A stretch of 18,274 nt of DNA from Oscillospiraceae bacterium (GTDB taxonomy: Bacteria; Bacillota_A; Clostridia; Oscillospirales; Oscillospiraceae), in assembly GCA_021771675.1 (NCBI GenBank), contig JAETOP010000077.1, positions 1-18,274 of the forward strand, given 5' to 3'. A program made the translations under genes and the position numbers. This document shows positions 1 through 6,848 of the stretch, piece after piece. Position 1 is the first letter of the stretch. Each line of letters starts with the position of its first letter. A model generated the notes under the pieces. That model did no database searches. It had not been told where the DNA came from and saw only the letters and a program-made list of their open reading frames with translations.

Positions 1-4
1 CTTA

Positions 5-124
5 GCGCACTCCTTGTGCGCCTGTGGCGCACAACTCGCACACACGCAGCCTGAGATGTATGTTTTGCCACGCACATGTCGCGACAAAACATGCTCCGAT
101 TTTATTCGCCGCTGCGACGGCGAA
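5..124. repeat. Cluster of nested inverted repeats, apparently non-coding
   Basis: Four hairpin-forming pairs lie within 120 bases. GCGCAC (5-10) pairs with GTGCGC (16-21). TTGTGCGC (14-21) pairs with GCGCACAA (27-34), which excludes the first hairpin. ATGTTTTG (60-67) pairs with CAAAACAT (85-92) and overlaps the palindrome GTCGCGAC (78-85). TTCGCCG (105-111) pairs with CGGCGAA (118-124). The 73-codon open frame across it resembles no protein I know. A dispersed intergenic repeat or a structured RNA on either strand are both possible. The feature may begin upstream of the window. Confidence 0.45.
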
Positions 125-151
125 CTCTGCGAGGCCTTTTTCGACATGCTG

Positions 152-201
152 AATCCGAACCTTATCTCAGTAGGAGAAGGGTTCGGATTATTTTTGCTTT
201 T
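152..201 (+). terminator. Intrinsic terminator of an upstream element
   Basis: AATCCGAACC (152-161) is complementary to GGTTCGGATT (180-189), with further partial pairing toward the loop. The right arm runs into a T-rich tract (190-201). It would end a plus-strand transcript entering from before the window or from the hairpin cluster. The stem is nearly symmetric but no clear T tract follows on the minus strand, so plus orientation is preferred. Confidence 0.6.
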
Positions 202-331
202 GGGAGGACAACTTAGACAAGATAATCTCTTGTGAGTTAAATATTAACCATTTTTCTACCACCGAAATGTGTGGGTGGAAGTGCCTTCTGCATGAGAAAA
301 AGGCGCCGCCAAGCTGTGGGCGCCCTGTGCG

Positions 332-463
332 GCTACTTGCTTTTTCCTTCCTTTCCGATGCTTCCGCTTCACGCTGAGCCAGCCACTGCCGAAACTCCCA
401 CTGGCCTTCTTCGCTTTTATAGTAGGCGAGGATGTCGGGGCAGTTCCCACTGTGCGCTGTTGC
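332..463 (-). pseudogene. Possible coding remnant downstream of the acetyltransferase
   Basis: One minus-strand frame, different from the acetyltransferase frame, reads a protein-like charged stretch around 445-332 that includes NCPDILAYYKSEEGQ followed by an acidic and basic helix-like tail. It has no ATG start or ribosome site of its own, and the frame runs on into low-complexity translation before stopping near 188. It could be the C-terminal scrap of a decayed gene or chance. I cannot assign a family. Confidence 0.2.
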
Positions 464-465
464 CC

Positions 466-978
466 TTACAGTTCTTTCTCGTAAAACTCCAGGATGTAGG
501 GTGCTGCGTCTCGGGGATCGGTTCGGTCTTCCTGGTGAGTGAAGCGGAATCCGCAGCCAAGAATCATGCTTCGGGAGGCTTCGTTCTCACTGCGGCAGCT
601 GGCGACGAAGCGCACAGCGCCATAGTCTGCTTTTGCAATCTGGGTCAGAAGATTCAGGGTTTCCTTTCCATACCCCTTTCCCACAAACGCCGGGCCCAGG
701 GCGATACCGGTGTCCTCAAAAACGCCTGGTTCAATTTCACAGAATCCGGCAAAGCCAATGGGCTGGCCGCTTTCCTTTTCATAGATCATCCAGGCGGTGT
801 GGCTCTGCTGGTAGGCGATGCTCCGTCTCATCCGCTCCTGGGCATCCGCCTCGTTTGTGGTTATGGACCAGAGCATATACCGGGCGGTTTCCTCATGACA
901 CCATACATTGTGCAGCATGGGCACCCAGTCCGAAAAATCCGGGTGCTTCAGGATTAAGCGTTTACTTTCGTACATCAT
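466..978 (-). CDS. GNAT family N-acetyltransferase
   Basis: A 170-aa protein of the GCN5-related N-acetyltransferase fold, which moves an acetyl group from acetyl-CoA to an amine. The N-terminus (ESKRLILKHP) matches the usual RimJ-like opening, which favours an N-terminal-amine, aminoglycoside or small-molecule acetylase. The acetyl-CoA pyrophosphate loop is visible as VGKGYGKE about two thirds along, followed by the conserved N-x-x-S-x-x-M...GF element (NEASRSMILGCGF). The start is placed at the first of two adjacent ATG codons (978), because AGGAG lies about 10 bases upstream; an in-frame GTG farther upstream overlaps that site. It stands alone on the minus strand. The substrate cannot be told from sequence. 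Confidence 0.85.
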   Translation of the reverse strand: MMYESKRLILKHPDFSDWVPMLHNVWCHEETARYMLWSITTNEADAQERMRRSIAYQQSHTAWMIYEKESGQPIGFAGFCEIEPGVFEDTGIALGPAFVGKGYGKETLNLLTQIAKADYGAVRFVASCRSENEASRSMILGCGFRFTHQEDRTDPRDAAPYILEFYEKEL

Positions 979-1234
979 TGCTGTTTCTCTCCTCACTTTT
1001 TGAAATTCAAACTACCTTATAAGAAAAATCGCCTATTCACCGAAAAAAACAGAGCCTAACAAAAGTTTTCCCCCTGTTACATTTCCTTCGGGGGCCATGG
1101 TCAGCTTTCGCATCTGCGCAGCGCTCATTCTGGTGGATGGAGGCGCAGAAGGGCGTTCGATTCCCCAAAGGGAAGTTGCGGTTAGACTTTTTTCAGCGGC
1201 CTGAGCCTGTATACTGAACCTGAAATCACACCAA
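979..1234. other. Divergent intergenic region, little recognisable
   Basis: This gap separates two divergently transcribed genes. It holds a weak inverted repeat (CCCCC near 1070 against GGGGG near 1091). Facing the small gene is a -10-like TATACT at 1210-1215, but the best -35 match, TTAGAC at 1182-1187, lies 22 bases away, which is too far for a standard sigma-A promoter. No gene or RNA is evident. Confidence 0.35.
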
Positions 1235-1250
1235 GGGAGGATTCAGGAAT

Positions 1251-1478
1251 ATGGGAAAACGGGTTGTCTGTCTGATTTGTGCGGCGGTGTTGGTTGTAAC
1301 GGCCTTTTTCGGTATCCGAACCGAGGCGGCCCCCTGGAAAGCACCGCCGGTTCCAACCCAGGTCAAGCTTTCCAAGGGGGTCGTGAAGCACAGTCCGAAT
1401 CCACTGGCCTCTGCCATGTTCCTGGTGCTGGCCGGAGTGGGACTTTCGCTGTTATTTGACAAAAAGAACAAAAGTTAA
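1251..1478 (+). CDS. Small exported or membrane protein, function unknown
   Basis: A 75-aa protein I do not recognise. The N-terminus is a convincing signal peptide: a basic start (MGKR), a hydrophobic core to about residue 21, and a likely cleavage site after TEA. The mature part is proline- and lysine-rich, then a second hydrophobic segment (about residues 51-68) ends in the basic tail DKKNKS. That is the topology of a cell-wall sorting signal or tail anchor, but no LPXTG motif is present. GGGAGG lies 10 bases before the ATG. Its stop codon overlaps that of the convergent dehydrogenase by 4 bases, so the two mRNAs are antisense at their ends. Signal-like features and the ribosome site make it likely to be real. 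Confidence 0.6.
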   Translation: MGKRVVCLICAAVLVVTAFFGIRTEAAPWKAPPVPTQVKLSKGVVKHSPNPLASAMFLVLAGVGLSLLFDKKNKS

Positions 1479-2419
1479 TTGACGACGTTCTGGGGATGTC
1501 CGTCCAGAAAAGCCGCCAAATTTCTCACCACACAATCCATCAGGCGCTGACGGCTCTCCACCGGTGCCCAGGCCATGTGGGGGGTGATGATGCAGTTGGG
1601 GGCGTGGAGCAGGGGATTGGCGCCGAGAATCGGCTCCTGGGAGACCACGTCTACCGCTGCGGCCCGAAGCTTTCCGGATTCCAACGCTTGGGCCAGTGCC
1701 TTCTCGTCCACTAGACCACCCCGGGAGGTATTCAGAAGGATGCTTCCATCTTTCATTTTCCCAAGGGTCTCCCTCCGAATCAGCTTCTCTGTCTCCGGGA
1801 GCAGGGGGCAGTGGAGGGAGATCACATCCGACTGGGACAGCAGCGTGTCCAAATCCACCCAGGGGATGCCCTCCTTCGGGGTGCGGGAATGGGCTATGAC
1901 TTGCATCCCAAAGGCCTGGGCCAATTTCGCCACGGCGGTGCCAATCCTTCCCAGTCCAATGATTCCCATGGTCTTCCCGGCCAGCTCCCACTGAGGGGTG
2001 AGCCAGAAGGAGAATACCGGAGAGCGCTCCCACTGCCCTTCGTGAACAGCCCGATCATGAAGCCCAATTTGATGGCAGATTTCCAGCAGCAAGGCCATAG
2101 TGAACTGGGCTACCGCCTGGGTTCCGTAGCCGGGAACATTGGTGACGGGAATCCCCCGCTCCCTTGCCGCCTGGCAGTCGATCACATTGTAGCCGGTGGC
2201 GAGAACGCCGATGTATCGGATGCTGGGGCAGGCACCCAGAATCTCACGGGTGATGGGCGTTTTGTTGGTGAGCACGATCTCACTGTCTCCAATGCGCTCT
2301 ACCGCTTCCTGGAACGTGTCTGTGCGGGGATGGACGGTGTATGCGCCGAACTGACCCAGCACATCCCAGTTTAGATCGCCGGGATTCAAAGCTGCGCCAT
2401 CTAAAACAACAATTTTCAT
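1475..2419 (-). CDS. D-2-hydroxyacid dehydrogenase (hydroxypyruvate/glycerate type)
   Basis: A 314-aa NAD-dependent dehydrogenase that interconverts a D-2-hydroxyacid and the 2-oxoacid. The nucleotide-binding motif GLGRIG is at residues 155-160. The catalytic triad is intact: Arg233 (NTSRGG), Glu262 (SQEP) and His281 (PHMAW). Length matches the 310-330 aa family norm. The N-terminal substrate-domain sequence (LATGYNVID) resembles glycerate/hydroxypyruvate reductases more than PGDH, and there is no C-terminal ACT domain, so serine biosynthesis is less likely. TTGGAGG lies 7 bases before the ATG. It is divergent from the pseudouridine synthase across a 65-bp gap and convergent with the small gene at 1251. 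Confidence 0.85.
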   Translation of the reverse strand: MKIVVLDGAALNPGDLNWDVLGQFGAYTVHPRTDTFQEAVERIGDSEIVLTNKTPITREILGACPSIRYIGVLATGYNVIDCQAARERGIPVTNVPGYGTQAVAQFTMALLLEICHQIGLHDRAVHEGQWERSPVFSFWLTPQWELAGKTMGIIGLGRIGTAVAKLAQAFGMQVIAHSRTPKEGIPWVDLDTLLSQSDVISLHCPLLPETEKLIRRETLGKMKDGSILLNTSRGGLVDEKALAQALESGKLRAAAVDVVSQEPILGANPLLHAPNCIITPHMAWAPVESRQRLMDCVVRNLAAFLDGHPQNVVN

Positions 2420-2437
2420 GATGGAACCTCCAAGGAC

Positions 2438-2466
2438 TTGCAGGATTTGTTTTTCTCTGATAAAAT
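2438..2466 (+). promoter_or_regulatory. Sigma-A promoter for the pseudouridine synthase
   Basis: TTGCAG (2438-2443), a 17-base spacer, then TAAAAT (2461-2466). Transcription would begin near 2473, giving a very short leader that barely includes the ribosome site at 2472-2479. Confidence 0.45.
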
Positions 2467-2484
2467 AGGGCAGAGGTGGTAAGT

Positions 2485-3150
2485 GTGGTGGAAATCTGTT
2501 ATCTGGATGAGCACATCCTGGTTTGTGTGAAGCCGGCCCGGGTGCTCTCCACGGACGAGCCTGGGGGACTGCCTGAGCTGCTTCGGCAGCAGCTGGGAGA
2601 GCCCGACGGGGGCATTTGGACCGTGCACCGGCTGGATCGTGTGGTCAGCGGCCTGATGGTGCTTGCCCGAAACTCGGAGGCGGCATCGGAGCTGTCCCGC
2701 CAGGTGCGGGAGGGAGAATTTCAGAAAACCTACCGTGCCGTCCTCCATGGCGTTCCACCACAACCCCAGGACACCCTGGTGGATTTGCTGGGCCGGGACA
2801 AGGCCAGGAAAATGACCTATGTTGCCCCAAAGCCAGGGAAGGGAATTCAGCAGGCCAGCCTGAGCTATCAGGTGCTCTCCACGGCACAGGGAATGAGCCT
2901 GGTGGAGATTCAGCTCCATACGGGCAGAACCCATCAGATTCGGGTTCAGTTTGCCAGCCGGGGGCTGCCGCTGGTGGGGGAGCGGAAATATTCCACCCTG
3001 GATGACCCCTGTGAAATTGCCCTGTTTTCCCAGCACATTGGGTTTCACCATCCCAAAACAGGCCGGTGGATGGAGTTCCGGCGGGAGCCGCCGGTGCGCT
3101 TTCCCTGGAACGCCTTTGAATGTACTCAGGAGTATAGCACATTCACTTAA
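2485..3150 (+). CDS. RluA-family RNA pseudouridine synthase
   Basis: A 221-aa enzyme that isomerises uridine to pseudouridine in rRNA or tRNA. The family signature HRLDR (residues 48-52) carries the catalytic Asp51, and the later LHTGRTHQIR block, typical of the RluA/RluC/RluD/TruC group, is present. No S4 domain precedes the catalytic domain, so it is the compact type; the target nucleotide cannot be predicted. The start is uncertain: an in-frame GTG at 2476 overlaps the AGAGGTGG ribosome site (2472-2479), so GTG at 2485 or 2488 is preferred. It is followed after 26 bases by the Cys-rich small gene on the same strand, probably in one transcript. Confidence 0.85.
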   Translation: MVEICYLDEHILVCVKPARVLSTDEPGGLPELLRQQLGEPDGGIWTVHRLDRVVSGLMVLARNSEAASELSRQVREGEFQKTYRAVLHGVPPQPQDTLVDLLGRDKARKMTYVAPKPGKGIQQASLSYQVLSTAQGMSLVEIQLHTGRTHQIRVQFASRGLPLVGERKYSTLDDPCEIALFSQHIGFHHPKTGRWMEFRREPPVRFPWNAFECTQEYSTFT

Positions 3151-3176
3151 TTTTTGCAACGAAATGAGGAAATGTT

Positions 3177-3449
3177 GTGAGCCATTATGACTTTTTTCAG
3201 AACCGGGAATGCGAGTATTTTCCCTGCCACCCCGGTGCGAACCCGGAGACATTCAGCTGCCTGTTCTGTTACTGCCCCCTGTACGCTCTGGGAGACCGGT
3301 GCGGCGGCAGCTTCTCCTATACGGAAAAGGGCATCAAGAATTGCACCGGCTGCCTGCGCCCCCACAAAAGGGAAAATTACCCCGCCATCTGCCAGCAGCT
3401 GGGGCAGGTGATCGAGCTGGTCAAAAAGAATCCTTCCGAAAAACCTTGA
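3177..3449 (+). CDS. Cysteine-rich small domain protein, probable metal binder
   Basis: A 90-aa soluble protein with eight cysteines (C12, C17, C28, C31, C33, C42, C56, C59) in a pattern such as CEYFPC, CLFCYC and NCTGC. I recognise this as the small cysteine-rich domain (PF04071-like), described as probably metal-binding with no proven biochemical role. It starts at GTG 3177 with GAGGA about 6 bases upstream. It probably shares the transcript of the pseudouridine synthase. Its stop codon sits inside the -35 box of the tRNA promoter. Confidence 0.75.
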   Translation: MSHYDFFQNRECEYFPCHPGANPETFSCLFCYCPLYALGDRCGGSFSYTEKGIKNCTGCLRPHKRENYPAICQQLGQVIELVKKNPSEKP

Positions 3450-3474
3450 TTTTTTGAACCTCAGCTGGTATAAT
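3446..3474 (+). promoter_or_regulatory. Promoter of tRNA-Ser
   Basis: TTGATT (3446-3451), 17-base spacer, TATAAT (3469-3474). The predicted start near 3481 leaves a short 5' leader before the mature tRNA. The -35 box overlaps the upstream stop codon. Confidence 0.65.
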
Positions 3475-3498
3475 ACCCTCGTCCTTCCCGCAGATTAT

Positions 3499-3590
3499 GG
3501 AGAGTTACTCAAGTGGTCGAAGAGGCGTGACTCGAAATCTCGTAGGGCATGAATAGTGCCGCCAGGGTTCAAATCCCTGACTCTCCGCCA
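3499..3590 (+). tRNA. tRNA-Ser (anticodon CGA)
   Basis: A class II tRNA with encoded CCA (3588-3590). The acceptor arms are GGAGAGT (3499-3505) and ACTCTCC (3580-3586) with G as discriminator. The D stem is CTC/GAG. The anticodon loop CTCGAAA (3531-3537) gives anticodon CGA (3533-3535), reading UCG. The long variable arm (GGCA/TGCC) marks a serine tRNA, and the T arm is CAGGG TTCAAAT CCCTG. The anticodon stem CGTGA/TCTCG has a central T-T mismatch (3528 against 3540), unusual for a functional tRNA. Confidence 0.92.
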
Positions 3591-3632
3591 AAAATCCACC
3601 GTAATTTTGATTGAATTGCGGTGGATTTTTTA
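3590..3632 (+). terminator. Terminator after tRNA-Ser
   Basis: AAAAATCCACCG (from 3590) is complementary to CGGTGGATTTTT (3619-3630) and ends in a T run, directly after the tRNA CCA. Confidence 0.85.
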
Positions 3633-3924
3633 TACCTCTGTTGACCGGTGTATTGCACGATAATAATGTGATTTGAGGAAAGAAAATGCAGCAGTATTGT
3701 AAGATAACGAATGGCGATGATGGGGGCTTTGCTGATTTTGCGTAAATTTGAGACATTCCTGAACAACAGAGCTTGCTTCCGGGCGCTCTATGCTGCTGCC
3801 CGGAAAATCCTCCGGGGGATCAGCTTATTTGGGAAAGTGTGACCTAGGCCATTTTTCCTGGAGCGAGTATTAGAAAATTCGCAGAAAAATGCCGAATTTT
3901 CCCGGAGGAAATTGTGAATAATAC
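3633..3924. other. Intergenic region with two GC-rich hairpins
   Basis: No convincing gene. A 19-codon frame at 3686-3745 has a GAGGAA upstream but nothing else in its favour. TTCCGGGC (3777-3784) pairs with GCCCGGAA (3798-3805), followed at once by a smaller ATCC/GGAT hairpin near 3807-3822. Neither has a T tract. They lie upstream of the lipoprotein promoter, so they are not in its mRNA. Confidence 0.35.
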
Positions 3925-3954
3925 TTGCATTTCAAGACCGGAGTGTGCTATAAT
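3925..3954 (+). promoter_or_regulatory. Promoter of the Cys/His-repeat lipoprotein
   Basis: TTGCAT (3925-3930), an 18-base spacer, then a perfect TATAAT (3949-3954). Predicted start near 3961, leaving a leader of about 65 bases before the ATG. Confidence 0.65.
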
Positions 3955-4026
3955 CCTCTTATCTCAATAACATGGGTAGAATTGTGCTCGTGCTGTCCGG
4001 AATCAGATGTCGAAAGGAGCAGAGAC

Positions 4027-6570
4027 ATGAAGCGATTTGGGAGATTGCTGGCTTTCTTTTTGGCGGCCGCCATGGTGCTGACGCTGTGCGGCTGTTCAGA
4101 GAAAGCAAAGCCGGAAAAAATCAATACGAAGGATTACAGCCGTGAGATTCAAATCGAGGCTGTGAATGGGGACGTGGAGGTTATCCACGCCGACAAGTCC
4201 AGCGAGGCCGGGGCAGAGGGGCTGCTGCTGAAAAGCGACGACAGCCTTCGCATTCCCTCTGGCGGTGACGTGACCCTGAGCGCCGATGGGGACAAGTACA
4301 TCTATGGTCAGGAGGATTCTGCCCTTCGCCTGGAAGCTTCCGGAACCCCGGACAGCGGCAAGACCAGAATTTGCCTGGAAGAGGGCTCTGTGCTGGTCCG
4401 GCTGGATGAGCCCTTGGAGCAGGGGGAGCTGTTTGAGGTTCAGACCGATGCCAGCACCGTTTCCATACCCGATGGGATTGTCCGGGTCAGCGAAATGGCC
4501 GGGCAGGATGGCACCTTCATCCTGGTGGAGGCATTCCAGGGAGAGGCCCAGGTGGTCATCCGCAAGTCCGGCGAAAAGGCGGAGGTCAAGGCCGGTGAGG
4601 CGGTGCTCATCAATGAGTCCGCGAAAAAGCCCAGCTTTGTCCACTCCGATGAAATCGACCAGGACTTCTGGAAATCCGACAAAATCAGCGGCTTTGTAGC
4701 CGGGAAGGACGGAACCGGTTCCGTTACGCTGTCCATTCCCTACAGCAAGCTCCCTGCCTCTGTGGCGGAGCAGCTGCGCCAGGCAGCGGAGGACGGAAAA
4801 GAACTCTCTGTCTCTGAAAAAACATTGACCAATTTGATTGAGACGGGCCATGACTTCGTGGAGACCGTGGTAAAGGAAGCCACCTGCGAGGAAGATGGTC
4901 TGCTTTCTCTGGAGTGCTCCCTCTGCGGCGAGATGCGGGAAGCGTCCATCCCCGCCCTGGGTCACCAGGAAGTAGAGGATGCTGCGGTAGAGGCCACCTG
5001 TACCCAGGATGGCAAGACTGCCGGCGCTCACTGCGCCGTCTGCGGAGAGATTTTGACCGAACAGGAAGTGATTCCCGCCCTGGGTCACCAGGAAGTGGAG
5101 GATGCTACGGTAGAGGCCAGCTGTACCCAGGATGGCAAGACTGCCGGCTCCCACTGCGCCGTCTGCGGAGAAATCCTTACCGGGCAGAAAGTGGTTCCTG
5201 CTTTGGGTCATCAGGAGCAGAAAGGTGAAGACACCCCTGCCACCTGCTTGGAAGGCGGCTTTAACAGTGAAGTCCGCTGCTCGGTCTGCGGTGAGGTACT
5301 GAGAGAGGCGGCGGACATCCCCGCCCTGGGACATCAGCCGGAAGAGCTGCCCGCCGTGAAAGCAACCTGTGTAAAAGATGGTCTGAGCGCCGGAAGCCGC
5401 TGCGCCCTCTGCGGAGAGATCCTGACGGAGCAGGAGAAAATCCCGGCTCTGGGGCATGACTGCGAGGTGATCCCCGGTCGGGAACCCACCTGTGTCCGGT
5501 CCGGCCTGACGGATGGTCAGCGCTGCAAGGTCTGCGGCAGACTGGTAGAGCCGCGGAAGACGATTCCTATGCTTTCTCACACTCCGAAGACGGTGCCCGG
5601 TGAGGAAGCAACTTGCGAAAAAGAGGGATATACCGAGTCTGTGATCTGTGGGGAGTGCGGCCACGTGCTGACACCTGCGGAGACAATTCCCATGCTGGAG
5701 CATACCGTGGAAGTCATGCCCAGCCGGGAGCCCACCTGTACCCAGTCCGGTTTGACGGAGGGAAGCCGGTGCTCTGTCTGCGGGAAAATCCTGGTGCCTC
5801 AGGAGGAGATCCCTGCCCTCGGCCATGTGGTTGAGATCATTCCTGGGAAAGAGGCAACCTGCTCTTCTTTGGGAAGCACGGAAGGGCAGAGATGCCAGGT
5901 CTGCAAAAAGGTTCTTGTCTGGCCCACTGTGATTCCCAAGCCGGCTCACACACCTCAGAAGGTTTATGGGGTCTATCCCATGTGCTTCCGGGAGGGCAAG
6001 ACGGATGGCGTGGTTTGCTCCGTCTGCGGCTATGAAATTGAACCCTGCCAGGTGATTCCCAAGCTGCCCCACACTCCGGGCGGACTGGCGGCAATCGCTC
6101 CCACGTGCACTACCCCCGGCTGGACGGAGGGTGTTGCATGTCAGGTTTGCAGCGAAATCCTGGTTCCTCAGCAGAAGATACCCGCAGCCCACAAAGAGGG
6201 AAGTACCATTAAGATAGAGAATACCGAGCTGCCTGTGCTGGATGCAGAAGGAAACCTGCTGCATGATGAAAATCACCATCCCTGGTGCTATCAGATTGCA
6301 CACGTGTGCTCCGTCTGCGGCGAAATCTATCAGGTGGATTATTTTGACCATATTCCGGGGGCGGAAGAGACTGAAATGATCGGAACCGCTGATGCTTGCA
6401 TCCAGTCCACGGTCAAATGCGCCCTCTGTGGAAAGGTGATTCAGCGTCACATTACAGGACACACTGGAGAGATGGCCGTTTCTGAGCCCGATGAAAATGG
6501 GGATATTTGGGAGACGGAGACCTGCACCACCTGCGGCCTGGTGCTGCGGCATGAGAAAAAGACTACTTAA
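4027..6570 (+). CDS. Lipoprotein with FecR-like region and Cys/His repeats
   Basis: An 847-aa exported protein. The start at 4027 has AAAGGAG upstream and gives a textbook lipoprotein signal (MKRFGRLL, hydrophobic core, LCGC with lipidated Cys23); an earlier in-frame start would precede the promoter start site. Residues about 38-205 read like a FecR domain, with motifs such as AVNGDVEV, IPSGGDVTL and VRLDEPLEQGELFEV. From residue 275 to the end come about 13 repeats of about 41 aa following H-x(11)-C-x(4)-G-x(3-5)-C-x2-CGE-IPALG. With about 40 cysteines and one histidine per unit, zinc binding or disulfide cross-linking is plausible. No catalytic domain, transmembrane end or wall anchor is visible. 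It is monocistronic, with promoter and terminator. Surface structure, metal binding or adhesion are guesses. Confidence 0.85.
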   Translation: MKRFGRLLAFFLAAAMVLTLCGCSEKAKPEKINTKDYSREIQIEAVNGDVEVIHADKSSEAGAEGLLLKSDDSLRIPSGGDVTLSADGDKYIYGQEDSALRLEASGTPDSGKTRICLEEGSVLVRLDEPLEQGELFEVQTDASTVSIPDGIVRVSEMAGQDGTFILVEAFQGEAQVVIRKSGEKAEVKAGEAVLINESAKKPSFVHSDEIDQDFWKSDKISGFVAGKDGTGSVTLSIPYSKLPASVAEQLRQAAEDGKELSVSEKTLTNLIETGHDFVETVVKEATCEEDGLLSLECSLCGEMREASIPALGHQEVEDAAVEATCTQDGKTAGAHCAVCGEILTEQEVIPALGHQEVEDATVEASCTQDGKTAGSHCAVCGEILTGQKVVPALGHQEQKGEDTPATCLEGGFNSEVRCSVCGEVLREAADIPALGHQPEELPAVKATCVKDGLSAGSRCALCGEILTEQEKIPALGHDCEVIPGREPTCVRSGLTDGQRCKVCGRLVEPRKTIPMLSHTPKTVPGEEATCEKEGYTESVICGECGHVLTPAETIPMLEHTVEVMPSREPTCTQSGLTEGSRCSVCGKILVPQEEIPALGHVVEIIPGKEATCSSLGSTEGQRCQVCKKVLVWPTVIPKPAHTPQKVYGVYPMCFREGKTDGVVCSVCGYEIEPCQVIPKLPHTPGGLAAIAPTCTTPGWTEGVACQVCSEILVPQQKIPAAHKEGSTIKIENTELPVLDAEGNLLHDENHHPWCYQIAHVCSVCGEIYQVDYFDHIPGAEETEMIGTADACIQSTVKCALCGKVIQRHITGHTGEMAVSEPDENGDIWETETCTTCGLVLRHEKKTT
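4849..6570 (+). repeat. Tandem Cys/His protein repeats, 11 regular plus 3 degenerate
   Basis: Each unit starts at a histidine. Regular units begin at 4849 (38 codons), 4963, 5086, 5209 and so on to 6189, mostly 123 bases apart. Each holds T-C, then R/H-C-x-V-C-G-E, then IPALG. Degenerate units follow: one with an insertion (from 6190, containing DENHHPWC), one short (from 6349) and a final one lacking the first cysteine. The ninth unit has VCKK instead of VCGE, and the tenth has an extra cysteine. The N-terminal units are most alike and the C-terminal ones most diverged, which suggests expansion near the front of the array. Confidence 0.85.
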
Positions 6571-6637
6571 ATTTTCAGGCATCTCTGTTTTATCCCATAA
6601 CTTCCATTGTATGGTGTTGCATTAGAGCCGCTAAGCT

Positions 6638-6677
6638 TTTTCCGGACAGCGCTTCTTTGAGGCGCTGCCCGGTTTTT
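6638..6677 (+). terminator. Terminator of the lipoprotein gene
   Basis: CCGG-a-CAGCGC (6642-6652) pairs with GCGCTG-c-CCGG (6662-6672), followed by TTTTT (6673-6677). Strong intrinsic terminator about 70 bases after the stop codon. Confidence 0.85.
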
Positions 6678-6692
6678 GCGTGGGTACAGGCA

Positions 6693-6721
6693 TTGCTTTT
6701 TCTTTCAGAAGATGATATAAT
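6693..6721 (+). promoter_or_regulatory. Promoter of the amino acid ABC operon
   Basis: TTGCTT (6693-6698), 17-base spacer, perfect TATAAT (6716-6721). Transcription would start near 6728, leaving a leader of about 117 bases before the permease ATG. Confidence 0.7.
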
Positions 6722-6731
6722 CCACGGGAGT

Positions 6732-6848
6732 ATGAAAGGAATGAAAGCAGTGAATAGAATGAAACGAAGGATTTGTGCCTTCCCAGTGCCCGGGAAGAAA
6801 TACCGGGATGAAGATAAAAAGCGGAAGGAAGGAGCGGCGGGGCGATGA
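6732..6848 (+). CDS. Possible 38-codon upstream ORF, coupled to the permease
   Basis: This frame lies wholly in the predicted leader and ends at TGA 6846-6848, overlapping the permease start in an ATGA arrangement. Internal starts (ATG 6741, GTG 6750, ATG 6759) are possible; AAAGGA near 6735-6740 would best serve the GTG. The predicted peptide is very basic and resembles nothing known. There is no run of one amino acid that would suggest attenuation. It may be a coupling leader peptide or chance. Confidence 0.25.
   Translation: MKGMKAVNRMKRRICAFPVPGKKYRDEDKKRKEGAAGR

Noticed and set aside
1182..1215. Promoter for the small gene at 1251 (TTAGAC with TATACT)
   Set aside because: The spacing of 22 bases is too long for a standard promoter and no better -35 box is visible; the -10 alone is weak evidence.
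3686..3745. 19-codon ORF with a ribosome-site-like GAGGAA
   Set aside because: Too short, no family resemblance, no promoter and no neighbour to explain it.
4849..6189. CRISPR or intergenic repeat array
   Set aside because: The periodicity is in codons, with conserved Cys/His in one open frame; it is a protein repeat.
4096..6582. 828-codon open frame antisense to the repeat lipoprotein
   Set aside because: It is an artefact of the repetitive, GC-rich sense gene. The sense frame has a promoter, ribosome site, signal peptide and regular repeats; the antisense has none.
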